The position numbers and the translations under genes are program-made. The notes under the pieces were generated by a model that saw nothing but the letters and a program-made list of their open reading frames with translations, was not told the origin of the DNA and searched no databases. A DNA stretch of 64,000 nt from Bacteroidota bacterium (GTDB lineage: Bacteria > Bacteroidota > Ignavibacteria > UBA10030 > UBA6906): the NCBI GenBank assembly GCA_030835135.1, contig JAUQWO010000075.1, positions 85,330 through 149,329 on the forward strand, written 5' to 3'. This document shows, one piece after another, positions 10,203 through 18,099 of this stretch (its first letter is position 1; every line of letters starts with the position of its first letter).

Positions 10203-10523
10203 GTGATACAACGGACGATGATCGCGATGCTTGCGCTGGCCATGATGTCCTGCTGTTCGGTGCGTCAGACCCAGGAAGACCCCGGTGCGCTGGTCGGCAT
10301 CGTGGTGATCATCGGGAATGAACCGTTCACCACCCCGGCATTGCAGACCGCTGATGGGTCGGTGCGCCGCCTGTCCTGTTCCAAAGAGCTCGAGCGGATG
10401 CTGCGCAGTGTGCAAGGCAAGCGGGTCCGTCTGTCAGGCAGTCCGGGAGCCGGGCCAGCGCAGGAGATGCACGTCACGGAAGTGACCGTGCTTACAGACG
10501 AACCAACGAAAGGGGCACCATGA
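10203..10523 (+). CDS. Small putative lipoprotein, unknown function
   Basis: This 106-residue protein begins with a hydrophobic leader and a cysteine-containing lipobox-like stretch (LAMMSCCS), so it is probably an exported lipoprotein. The rest looks like a small beta domain (GALVGIVVIIGNEPFTTPALQTADG; VQGKRVRLSG) of the kind seen in short envelope proteins. No family is recognised. The start is GTG with an AGGAGG site 4 nt upstream. Its stop codon overlaps the ATG of the following metallopeptidase (ATGA), so the two are translationally coupled and may work together at the cell surface. Confidence 0.6.
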   Translation: MIQRTMIAMLALAMMSCCSVRQTQEDPGALVGIVVIIGNEPFTTPALQTADGSVRRLSCSKELERMLRSVQGKRVRLSGSPGAGPAQEMHVTEVTVLTDEPTKGAP

Positions 10524-12775
10524 TCCGGCGGGCAGCGGTACTTCTTTGCATAGGCGCAGTGTGGGCTTCCACAGCACATGCGCAGATCCGTGCCACGGTG
10601 GCGCAGGAGCCCTCGGCTCCCACCGGCTTTGCGATGCGGCATCATCCGGTCCTGGACCGGAATGAAGCGGCGGTGCGGAAGGATCTGGCCGAGCATCCCG
10701 AGATCCTCACATCGATGAAGCTTGCGAAGAGGACCGCATGGAATTTCACCGTCGGTTCCACCAGGGCCTGGTATGGCGACAACCTCGTCACCAATAGCCG
10801 GTATCAGGTCCCGTCGACCTGCCGGGCAGTCGGGACCAATAGCTATATCTTCGTTGAAGACGCGAGCTGGACGGCGGGGAAGGTGACGCAGGCCGCCGTC
10901 GACTCCATGGTGACGTACTTCAATCAACGCACGCCGGCCAACCCGTCCGTGGGTATCTATGGCGCCGACGTCGCGGCCTTCGGCAATCCTCCTGATGTCG
11001 ATGCGGATCCGCGGGTGATCATCCTGCTGCTCGACATCCAGGATGGTTTCACCGGCAGCGGCGGATTTGTGACGGGCTACTTCTACTCCTTCAACGAGGT
11101 ACCGGCATCGACCCCCGGGTACAGCACGAGCAACCAGGCGGAGATATTCTTCATCGACTGCGACCCGCTGGACCTGACATCGGCGGGTGGACTCACGGAA
11201 GGGAACAGCACGCTGGCCCATGAGTTCCAGCACATGATCCATTTCAATTATGATCCGCAGGAGATCACCTTCATCAATGAGGCGAGTTCGCTCCTTGCCG
11301 AAGTGCACTGCGGGTATTCCCTCTACGGACAATCGGGATACAACAACGAGACCAATCAGTTCCTCTTTACGTGGCGGACGGGTGAGGCGGATGTCCTGAA
11401 CGACTATTCCCGTGCGGCCCGATGGTCGCTGTACCTGCGCGACCAGCTGGGGATCGGGTTCTTCAAACATCTTGTAGCGAGCCCGTTGCACGGAGAGGCG
11501 GGCGTGAATGCAGCGTGCGCGGCGGCCGGGACCCCCCGGCGTTTTGCCGACCTCCTGACCGATTGGTTCTTTGCGAACATCCTGAACGACGCCACGGTCG
11601 ATCCGAAGTATGCCTACACGAGCGCTGCGATCCCGAAGGTCGTCGGCACATCGTATCTGAATCCGACAGCGACCGGCAACGGCATCATCCAGAATCTCGC
11701 GGCCCAGTATCTGACCTTCGCCGGAGGTGAAAACCTCTCGATCACCTTCACCGTCTCCAATCCTGCGGTCGTCGTCCGGGCCGTCGAGATCGGCCCTTCG
11801 TCCAAACGCATCCTCGACGTCACGCCGGGAGCCGCATTCGCGGAACCGGCATTCGGGTCGACGTATGACGTGATCCACTTCATCGTGATGAATAACGGGC
11901 AGGCGGGTCCCTTCTCGTATTCCTTCACATCGACAGGGACCGGGTCGCTTGCACTGGAGCTTGCGTGGGACACCTCGGAACCCACCGGGTATCTGACCCA
12001 GTCGGCCGGCGACACGGTGTGCGTGCTGTTCGACGGGTACGAGGGGGCGACGCTGGATTCCGTGCGCGTTGCCTTGCGCCGTGCATGCACCATGACCGGC
12101 GGGGTGTGGGAGTATACGGGGGTGACACGGCCAACCCCGCTCGGGAAGAAGCTCGCTGTTCCGATCACGGCCTCGATCGCGACGACGCCTGCCAGCCCCT
12201 ATCCGGTCCCCTGGCCGAATTGGGCGACCGTCGATCTCCACACACAGAACATCAACGCGGCGCAGCCCTTCGCCGTCGCGTTCGTGAACACCGGTGTCGG
12301 AACGGCGGTCGGTGATCCTCGTGTCATGGTCACCGCCGCCCCGGGGACCACACCGTACTACAGTTTCACCTATCTGAATGTGCCGAGTGGTGGCGGCGAG
12401 CCCGACTGGTTCTATCTGACGAAGGACGCCGCGAATGTCTGGATCTACCTGATCCGCGCCTACATCAGCTTTGGCCCGACCGACGCCCGTGAAACGGCGA
12501 TCCTGCACCCTTCGGTCGTGTCACTGTCCCAGAACTATCCCAATCCGTTCAATCCCACCACATCCATCCGCTTCACCCTGCCCGAGCGGCAGCAGGTGGT
12601 CCTGACGATCTACGATCCTCTGGGACGGGAAGTGGAGACGCTGGTGAACGAGAGCCTTGAAGCGGGGACGCACATCTTCCAGTGGCGGCCTCGCCACGCC
12701 GCAAGCGGGACGTATTTCTACCGGCTGCAAACGGGACAGCAGAGTGAGACGAAGAAGCTCGTCTACATCCGGTAG
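10520..12775 (+). CDS. Secreted M30-like zinc metallopeptidase with T9SS sorting domain
   Basis: This 751-residue protein is predicted to be exported and then released or anchored by the type IX secretion system. It has an N-terminal signal peptide (to about residue 21, ending AHA). The zinc site HEFQH begins at about residue 234 and is followed by a Glu in INEASSLLAE, as in the hyicolysin (M30) group. The C-terminal sorting domain starts near residue 669 with LSQNYPNPFNPTTSIRF and ends KKLVYIR. The middle region is beta-rich and not assigned. It forms a protease pair with the subtilase directly downstream. Substrate unknown. Confidence 0.85.
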   Translation: MIRRAAVLLCIGAVWASTAHAQIRATVAQEPSAPTGFAMRHHPVLDRNEAAVRKDLAEHPEILTSMKLAKRTAWNFTVGSTRAWYGDNLVTNSRYQVPSTCRAVGTNSYIFVEDASWTAGKVTQAAVDSMVTYFNQRTPANPSVGIYGADVAAFGNPPDVDADPRVIILLLDIQDGFTGSGGFVTGYFYSFNEVPASTPGYSTSNQAEIFFIDCDPLDLTSAGGLTEGNSTLAHEFQHMIHFNYDPQEITFINEASSLLAEVHCGYSLYGQSGYNNETNQFLFTWRTGEADVLNDYSRAARWSLYLRDQLGIGFFKHLVASPLHGEAGVNAACAAAGTPRRFADLLTDWFFANILNDATVDPKYAYTSAAIPKVVGTSYLNPTATGNGIIQNLAAQYLTFAGGENLSITFTVSNPAVVVRAVEIGPSSKRILDVTPGAAFAEPAFGSTYDVIHFIVMNNGQAGPFSYSFTSTGTGSLALELAWDTSEPTGYLTQSAGDTVCVLFDGYEGATLDSVRVALRRACTMTGGVWEYTGVTRPTPLGKKLAVPITASIATTPASPYPVPWPNWATVDLHTQNINAAQPFAVAFVNTGVGTAVGDPRVMVTAAPGTTPYYSFTYLNVPSGGGEPDWFYLTKDAANVWIYLIRAYISFGPTDARETAILHPSVVSLSQNYPNPFNPTTSIRFTLPERQQVVLTIYDPLGREVETLVNESLEAGTHIFQWRPRHAASGTYFYRLQTGQQSETKKLVYIR

Positions 12776-12804
12776 CAGGTGTATGCCACGCTCGTTATCC
12801 CATG

Positions 12805-12833
12805 ACCGGGCCGATGGAGACCATCGGCCCGGT
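12805..12833 (+). terminator. 13-bp perfect hairpin after the M30 peptidase gene
   Basis: Arms 12805-12817 and 12821-12833 are perfectly complementary around an AGA loop. It lies 30 nt after the stop codon. No T-tract follows, so it is an intrinsic terminator only if this organism tolerates U-poor terminators; otherwise it could protect the mRNA 3' end. Confidence 0.5.
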
Positions 12834-12865
12834 TCACAATTTCTCCTACATCGGTGAGGAGCACG

Positions 12866-15562
12866 ATGACCCCCTTCCGCGGCACGCTGACCCTGGTTCT
12901 CTGCATCGTTCTCGCCTCGGCTCTCGGGGCCGGAACTCTCACCGATGCCGAGAAGAACAAGCTGCACCCCCTGTTGCAGCAACTGCTCGTCGATGGGAGA
13001 GCGCCCGATCTTCTCAAGAAACTGGGACAGGATGAAAGATTCGACCTCATCGTTCTCACAACGGATGCAGGGGCGCTGCGCGCTGCCGGAGTGGATGTCA
13101 ATACGGTGGCGTCCGGCTTCGCCACGGTTCGTGCTGATGCCGCGGGTATCGAGCGCCTGGCCCGGCTTGCGTCGGTCAGGTTCGTCGATCCGGGGAGCAT
13201 CAATGTGCCCATGAATGATGTCAGCGTCCCGCAGACCGGTGCCACCGCCCTTGCGGGCGGGCTCGTGAATGGCACCGCGTATACGGGGGACGGGGTGATC
13301 GTTGCCGTGTATGACACGGGCATCGATTGGGCGCACCTGGACTTCCGGGATCCTGCCAACCCGGCCAAGTCGCGCATCCTCTGGCTCTGGGACCAGACGC
13401 TCACGCCAACGGGTGCCGAGACGCTGCCCGCGGATTTCAGTTATGGGGTGGAATATACGAATGCGCAGATCAACGACGAACTGGACGGTGCGCCGGCCGG
13501 ATTCGTACGGGAACGGGATACCAATGGTCACGGCACGCATGTGACCGGTTCGGCTGCCGGCAACGGGGCCACCTCCGGCGGGAAGTATGCCGGTATGGCA
13601 CCCAAAGCGGATATCATCTTCATCAAGGGAGGGAACAATTCCTTCTCCGAGTCGCGCATGATCGATGGGCTGACCTATGTGCACAATAAGGCGTCCGCAC
13701 TGGGCAAGCCCGTGGTCATCAACTTCAGCATCGGCGGACATTACGGGCCACACGATGGCACACGGACCTACGAAGCGGCGATGAATTCGTTCTCTTCCAC
13801 GCCGGGGCGCATTGTGGTGGTGTCCGCCGGGAACGATGGCACCGGCAATATCCATGCGGGCGGCACGCTGGCCGGCACCTCCTCGGTGACATTCACGTTC
13901 ACCGTCCCATCGTATACACCGACATCGGGCACGGGGAACGACGAATTCTTCTTTGACCTCTGGCTCTCGACGAACACTGCGGTGAGTGCGGTGGTGACAT
14001 CGCCGAATGGCGTGGAGTTCACACGCGCCGCCGGCGAGACCGGCGACAGTCCGACGACCACGGATGGAACGATCACGCTCTGGAATTACATCAGCACACT
14101 CAATAATAAGCGCAACATCCAGTGCTGGGTGCACGATGCAACCGCTGCAACGCCGGCGACGGGCACATGGACACTCACCGTCACGAATGCCACCACGACC
14201 CCGCAGTCGTGCGACGGCTGGATGGCGGCGCGCACGGTTGGCGGTGCAGGGGTGACGGTTGCGGGCGGAGACAACGCGAAGACCGTGGGCATGCCGGGCA
14301 CGTCGGACGGGGCGATCACGGTAGCGTCGTGGGTGACCCGCTGGGGATGGCCGTCGTATACCGGTTCCAACCGGGTGTACAGTGGCACGGACCGGACCTC
14401 GAACATCTCGACCTTCAGCAGCATCGGACCGACGCGCGATGGGCGGCAGAAGCCGGACCTCGCTGCGCCCGGTCAGGGTATCGTCTCTTCGCTCTCCACC
14501 TCCGCCGACACCACCGGGCAGTCGGCATGGATCGTACCGGGACAGAAGCACCGGGTGATGCAGGGGACGAGCATGGCAGCACCCCATGTAACGGGGGCCG
14601 TGGCGCTGCTCCTGCAGCATACTCCCGCGCTCCTCGCCTCGCAGGCCAAGGCAGTGCTGACCGCGACCGCGGATGTGGATGGATTCACCGGGTCCGCGTG
14701 GAACGCCACGTGGGGCGCCGGCAAGATGGATATTCTCGAGGCCCTGGCGCGCCAGAACACGCCGGGGGCAACGATGATCCGGAAATCGTTCGCCTATGAT
14801 GCGGCAACGACGAACGGTACCGTGCGTCTGACCGGGAACACGAAACTGGCCGTCCGGTTCACGCCTGATGTCTCTGGCCGTCTCACGGCGATCGTGGTGA
14901 ACGCCACGACGATCAACAACCGGCCGATCATCGGAAGCGGTCCTCTCCGGTGTGAGGTCTATACCGCGAATGGGGCCGACCCGGGCGTAAAGCTCGGCGC
15001 CACCGTCCAGCATCCGCTGCAAATGTTGAATGCCGGGACCCAGAACTACGTTCCGATGCTCGGGAGCGGCGTTTCGGTGAGCAGTGGAACGGACTACATC
15101 GTGGTTCTTTCGCAGACGAATGCGACGGATACGCTCATCATGCGCACGGACACGGTGACGTCGGCGACGAGGTCACGGATATGGAGCGGTTCCGCATGGT
15201 CCGGGCTGGGTGCAAATCTCCGGATGGGTATGAGCGTGACGTACGGGAGCGGCGTGACCGGGGTGGAGGAGGGCACTGTTGCGTCCAACGGGCTCCCGGG
15301 CGCCTACAGTCTCGATCAGAACTATCCGAATCCCTTCAATCCGTCGACGACGATCCGGTTCGCGCTCCCTATGGCCACGCACGCGGTCCTCAAGGTATAT
15401 GACATGCTGGGACAGGAGGTCGCGACGCTGGTCGATGATCAGACCGGGGCGGGCACGCATGAAGTGCAATGGAACCCGGCGGGTCTGGCGAGTGGCGTGT
15501 ACCTGTACCGGTTGGAGGCAGGGAGTTTTTCCGCTGGCAAGAAGTTGCTCTTGTTGAAGTAG
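12866..15562 (+). CDS. Secreted subtilisin-family (S8) serine protease with T9SS sorting domain
   Basis: This is a protein of 898 residues with a signal peptide (about 1-22). The catalytic triad is visible: Asp150 in VAVYDTGID, His222 in NGHGTHVTG and Ser569 in GTSMAAPHVTG. The long stretch between His and Ser includes a beta-rich insert (about 335-440) with a fold like proprotein or jelly-roll domains. The C-terminal sorting domain starts with LDQNYPNPFNPSTTIRF and ends GKKLLLLK. The frame is open from a GTG at 12854, but that codon is part of the ribosome binding site GTGAGGAG (12854-12861), so ATG 12866 is chosen. It is probably an extracellular scavenging or processing protease. Confidence 0.93.
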   Translation: MTPFRGTLTLVLCIVLASALGAGTLTDAEKNKLHPLLQQLLVDGRAPDLLKKLGQDERFDLIVLTTDAGALRAAGVDVNTVASGFATVRADAAGIERLARLASVRFVDPGSINVPMNDVSVPQTGATALAGGLVNGTAYTGDGVIVAVYDTGIDWAHLDFRDPANPAKSRILWLWDQTLTPTGAETLPADFSYGVEYTNAQINDELDGAPAGFVRERDTNGHGTHVTGSAAGNGATSGGKYAGMAPKADIIFIKGGNNSFSESRMIDGLTYVHNKASALGKPVVINFSIGGHYGPHDGTRTYEAAMNSFSSTPGRIVVVSAGNDGTGNIHAGGTLAGTSSVTFTFTVPSYTPTSGTGNDEFFFDLWLSTNTAVSAVVTSPNGVEFTRAAGETGDSPTTTDGTITLWNYISTLNNKRNIQCWVHDATAATPATGTWTLTVTNATTTPQSCDGWMAARTVGGAGVTVAGGDNAKTVGMPGTSDGAITVASWVTRWGWPSYTGSNRVYSGTDRTSNISTFSSIGPTRDGRQKPDLAAPGQGIVSSLSTSADTTGQSAWIVPGQKHRVMQGTSMAAPHVTGAVALLLQHTPALLASQAKAVLTATADVDGFTGSAWNATWGAGKMDILEALARQNTPGATMIRKSFAYDAATTNGTVRLTGNTKLAVRFTPDVSGRLTAIVVNATTINNRPIIGSGPLRCEVYTANGADPGVKLGATVQHPLQMLNAGTQNYVPMLGSGVSVSSGTDYIVVLSQTNATDTLIMRTDTVTSATRSRIWSGSAWSGLGANLRMGMSVTYGSGVTGVEEGTVASNGLPGAYSLDQNYPNPFNPSTTIRFALPMATHAVLKVYDMLGQEVATLVDDQTGAGTHEVQWNPAGLASGVYLYRLEAGSFSAGKKLLLLK

Positions 15563-15574
15563 TGCGGCTGTTAC

Positions 15575-15604
15575 AGTGGCGGTCCCGCTTCCAGGACCGC
15601 CACT
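15575..15604. terminator. Hairpin between convergent subtilase and glycosylase genes
   Basis: Arms 15575-15585 and 15594-15604 form an 11-bp perfect stem with an 8-nt loop, 13 nt after the subtilase stop. A second inverted repeat (15670-15677 with 15680-15687) shares the core GGTCCCGCTT and lies just before the end of the converging gene. Neither has a T-tract. They may be paired terminators, one for each strand. Confidence 0.45.
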
Positions 15605-15698
15605 ACGTGGTGTATGTCCCGCAGATCAACTACAACCTTCTGTCGAAGCGCTGGAGCCGCTGCCGTGACGGTCCCGCTTGCGGGACCCCCGCTATACG

Positions 15699-16307
15699 CT
15701 ACGATCCACCAGCACGCCGGGACAGGTACCGGCTGCCCGCCACACAGAACCTCCACTGCTTTTCCTTCCCACGGGTGATCCCTATGCGCGGCAGCGCGAT
15801 GATCGTGCGCGGTGGGACGGTCAGACCCCGGTCCTCGATCCAGATCCGCTCACCGCACAGGTCTGTGCCGTTCTCTTCCCGTCCGATCTTCATGGCCTGA
15901 CATAATTTGGCGGGCCCGCTGAGGAGTGCGTTGTCCGGGGTAGCGGGGAGGGACCGGTGTCTCGCCATCGCCCTGACACCCTCGAGTGGAGCAAGGGCAC
16001 GCAGGAGGACCGCGCTTCCCGTGCCCTCCCGGCCGGTCACAACGTTCGCGCAAAAGTGCATCCCGTAGGTGAAGTACACGTACAGGATACCGCCCGCCCG
16101 GAACATCACGTCATTCCGATGTGTCCGTCCCCGGAACGCGTGACTCGCGGGATCATCCGCACCGTTGTAGGCTTCAACCTCGACGATCATGCCGGCCATG
16201 AGTGCGCGGCCGTAGCGGCGGACCAGGACCTTCCCGAGGAGCTGGCGTGCCACGGTGACCACCGGACGGGTGTAGAATGAGCGGGGGAGGGGGGTGTCCA
16301 TACTCAT
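15699..16307 (-). CDS. 3-methyladenine DNA glycosylase (AAG/Mpg type)
   Basis: This enzyme of 202 residues excises alkylated purines such as 3-methyladenine and hypoxanthine in base-excision repair. Family landmarks are LPRSFYTRPVVTVARQLLGK at the start, the catalytic Glu stretch MIVEVEAYNGADDPASHAFRG, and the sequence ILYVYFTYGMHFCANVVT, whose YFTYG packs against the flipped base. GPAKLCQAM is the substrate-pocket stretch near the C terminus. The frame is open far upstream, but the family start is at 16307, where ATGA overlaps the stop of a preceding 64-codon frame. A second ATG lies two codons in (16301). Confidence 0.92.
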   Translation of the reverse strand: MSMDTPLPRSFYTRPVVTVARQLLGKVLVRRYGRALMAGMIVEVEAYNGADDPASHAFRGRTHRNDVMFRAGGILYVYFTYGMHFCANVVTGREGTGSAVLLRALAPLEGVRAMARHRSLPATPDNALLSGPAKLCQAMKIGREENGTDLCGERIWIEDRGLTVPPRTIIALPRIGITRGKEKQWRFCVAGSRYLSRRAGGS

Positions 16308-16498
16308 CTGTCTGCGGGCAGATCGCAACGATCCATGAGGTGGCGGAATGCTGCACGGCCAACGCCGGGCTGCCGTGCCGCGTGGAGGACAATGCCGCTG
16401 GTGACCCTCAGTGCATGACGAACCGCCTCTTCGCGGAGGTGCACGAGCGGGATGATGGCGCCGGTGTCGTCGACGATGGAGATCAGGAGCGATGACAT
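16304..16498 (-). CDS. Small hypothetical protein coupled to the glycosylase gene
   Basis: A 64-codon frame begins MSSLLISIVDDTGAII and ends with TGA overlapping the ATG of the glycosylase gene (ATGA at 16307-16304), which suggests translational coupling. The N-terminal half alternates hydrophobic and polar residues as in a small beta-alpha fold (IIPLVHLREEAVRHALRV). No family is recognised. It is short and the surrounding DNA is rich in shadow frames, so it could be non-coding; the exact overlap is the main support. Confidence 0.4.
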   Translation of the reverse strand: MSSLLISIVDDTGAIIPLVHLREEAVRHALRVTSGIVLHAARQPGVGRAAFRHLMDRCDLPADR

Positions 16499-16510
16499 GA
16501 CGGGTATGAT

Positions 16511-16545
16511 CGAAAAGAGCGGGGGGTGTCCCCATGGACACCCCC
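16511..16545 (-). terminator. Terminator of the DUF3078 gene
   Basis: A 10-bp stem (16522-16531 with 16536-16545) with a CCAT-type tetraloop lies 24 nt after the DUF3078 stop. Read on the minus strand it is followed shortly by CTCTTTT. This is a reasonable intrinsic terminator. Confidence 0.6.
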
Positions 16546-16569
16546 TTTGAGGATCAGACGCGGGTCAGA

Positions 16570-17436
16570 TCAAAGGAACGTATAGCTCAGCCCCATGGCC
16601 AGCGTTTCCTTGATCTGCGTGCGTGGGCTGACCGCCCGTTCGTTCAGGAGCTGCACGTTCAGCAGGACAGTGATATACTTGCTCACCTTCGCGGCAAGCG
16701 TATTGTCGCTGCGCATGATCACCTGATCGATGTGCTTGAATGTGGAAAAGAGCTCCAGCTTCGACGAGAACGCAACCTGTTCATCGAGCTTCAGCGTCAG
16801 CTCGGAAACCGACTCCAGACCGCCGTTCACGCTGGAGTGCTCGATCTCCGTCGCGGTTTCAGGATCATCGGCATAGCCGAACTTCGAGGAGAGCACTTCC
16901 CGAAGGCCGACACCAAAGCGGGTTTTGAACTCAGCGACGGGCTGGTACACAACACCGGCGCTCTGGGTGAGAAACGCAGGATCGAAGAACTGGGAGACCT
17001 GCACTTCCGGCCCGGCAGAGGGATACTTGTAGCCGGGTGCGAACTGGGTCTTCAGTGTGGCGGCGCCGTACGGGTTCCAGTGGTCCGACATCTTGTAGGT
17101 GAGCATGCTTTCCAGATCGATCCGGTCATCGGTCTTGCGGATGCCCTGATCGCCGAGTCGCGTCTGGCCGAACCCGAACTTGTAGGAGTTCACCCAGTTG
17201 GTGTGGGGTTGGTCGAGCGTGCTCTTGCCATCGAGTCCGAGGCCCCAGGCGAGGGCATTCTCACCACCCTGTGTCCAATCCGTGAAGGCGACCTGGGTTG
17301 CCGTGAGCGTACCGATCACGGAGTGCGTCCAGCCGTACACCGGCCCTTTGGCGGTGTCGGTCTGCGCAGCACCGGGAACGCTATTGGCAAGCATGAGCAT
17401 GAACACGGCGCACAATTGCATGGAACGGTTACGCAT
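16570..17436 (-). CDS. DUF3078 family exported protein
   Basis: The protein has 288 residues and a signal peptide ending near GAAQ (about residue 25). The sequence matches the DUF3078 pattern common in Bacteroidota: a conserved opening GTLTATQVAFTDWTQGGEN, then WVNSYKFGFGQTRLGD and KTDDRIDLESMLTYKM. Repeating amphipathic strands continue to a terminal aromatic residue (GLSYTFL). The alternating strands and final Phe-Leu suggest an outer-membrane beta-barrel, which is inference. It lies 57 nt downstream of mscL on the same strand, and a hairpin terminator follows it. The molecular function of the family is not known to me. Confidence 0.85.
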   Translation of the reverse strand: MRNRSMQLCAVFMLMLANSVPGAAQTDTAKGPVYGWTHSVIGTLTATQVAFTDWTQGGENALAWGLGLDGKSTLDQPHTNWVNSYKFGFGQTRLGDQGIRKTDDRIDLESMLTYKMSDHWNPYGAATLKTQFAPGYKYPSAGPEVQVSQFFDPAFLTQSAGVVYQPVAEFKTRFGVGLREVLSSKFGYADDPETATEIEHSSVNGGLESVSELTLKLDEQVAFSSKLELFSTFKHIDQVIMRSDNTLAAKVSKYITVLLNVQLLNERAVSPRTQIKETLAMGLSYTFL

Positions 17437-17493
17437 GAGGAGTACCCTTTGTCGTGTGTGAGGTGGAACGTGTGAACATCCCGTGGTGCTGGA

Positions 17494-17901
17494 TCAGCGT
17501 TTGCCGGCTTTGAGCAGGTCGCGGATCTCTTCGAGCAGGACCTCCTGCTTCGGGGGCGCCGCGGGTGCTGCCGGGGCTTCCGCTTCCTTCTTCTTCAGCG
17601 CGTTGAGTGCGCGGATCACAAGGAAGATCGCGAATGCCACGATGATGAAGTCGATGATCGTGTTCACGAACACGCCATATTTCATCACCACGGCCGGTGC
17701 ATCGGCCGTGGCCGCACGCAGCGTGATCCCCAGGCCGCTGAAGTCCACGCCACCGACCAGCAGGCCAATGGGGGGCATGAGGACATCGCTGACCAATGAC
17801 GACACGATCTTGCCGAACGCGGCGCCGATGATGATACCGACCGCCATGTCGGCCACGTTGCCGCGCATGGCGAATGCTTTGAACTCCTTGATCATGGACA
17901 T
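17494..17901 (-). CDS. mscL: Large-conductance mechanosensitive channel MscL
   Basis: MscL is the pentameric inner-membrane safety valve that opens under hypo-osmotic stress. The 135-residue protein shows the typical order: N-terminal amphipathic helix [20 protein letters not shown], the first membrane helix with the gating pattern [17 protein letters not shown], a periplasmic loop, the second helix [20 protein letters not shown], and a C-terminal charged bundle ([14 protein letters not shown]) after an Ala/Pro linker. The frame is open upstream to 18084, but the family starts at 17901, with AAAGGA as ribosome binding site about 9 nt upstream. Confidence 0.96.
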   Translation of the reverse strand: MSMIKEFKAFAMRGNVADMAVGIIIGAAFGKIVSSLVSDVLMPPIGLLVGGVDFSGLGITLRAATADAPAVVMKYGVFVNTIIDFIIVAFAIFLVIRALNALKKKEAEAPAAPAAPPKQEVLLEEIRDLLKAGKR

Positions 17902-18099
17902 ACTGGTGCGTCCTTTCGAGGTAAGTAGTGGTTGGTGGTACACGTTCGTTTGTCGTCCGGTCTGCGGACCGGCATGCATCCATGCATCATGCGGCAGGGC
18001 GCACGGTCGTGCGAGGAACAGCAGACCTGGTGGCCCCCTTCCACGTCGCCCCGCAGGTGCCAGGAACAGCGGCGGCGACGTCACTGCATACCAACGGTG
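17902..18099. other. Intergenic region upstream of mscL
   Basis: This 198-nt gap lies between the aldehyde dehydrogenase stop and the mscL start. It contains a small inverted repeat CCGGTC-TGCG-GACCGG (about 17957-17972) and short ATGCAT repeats. I see no convincing promoter of the window's usual form, although mscL probably has one here. Confidence 0.3.
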
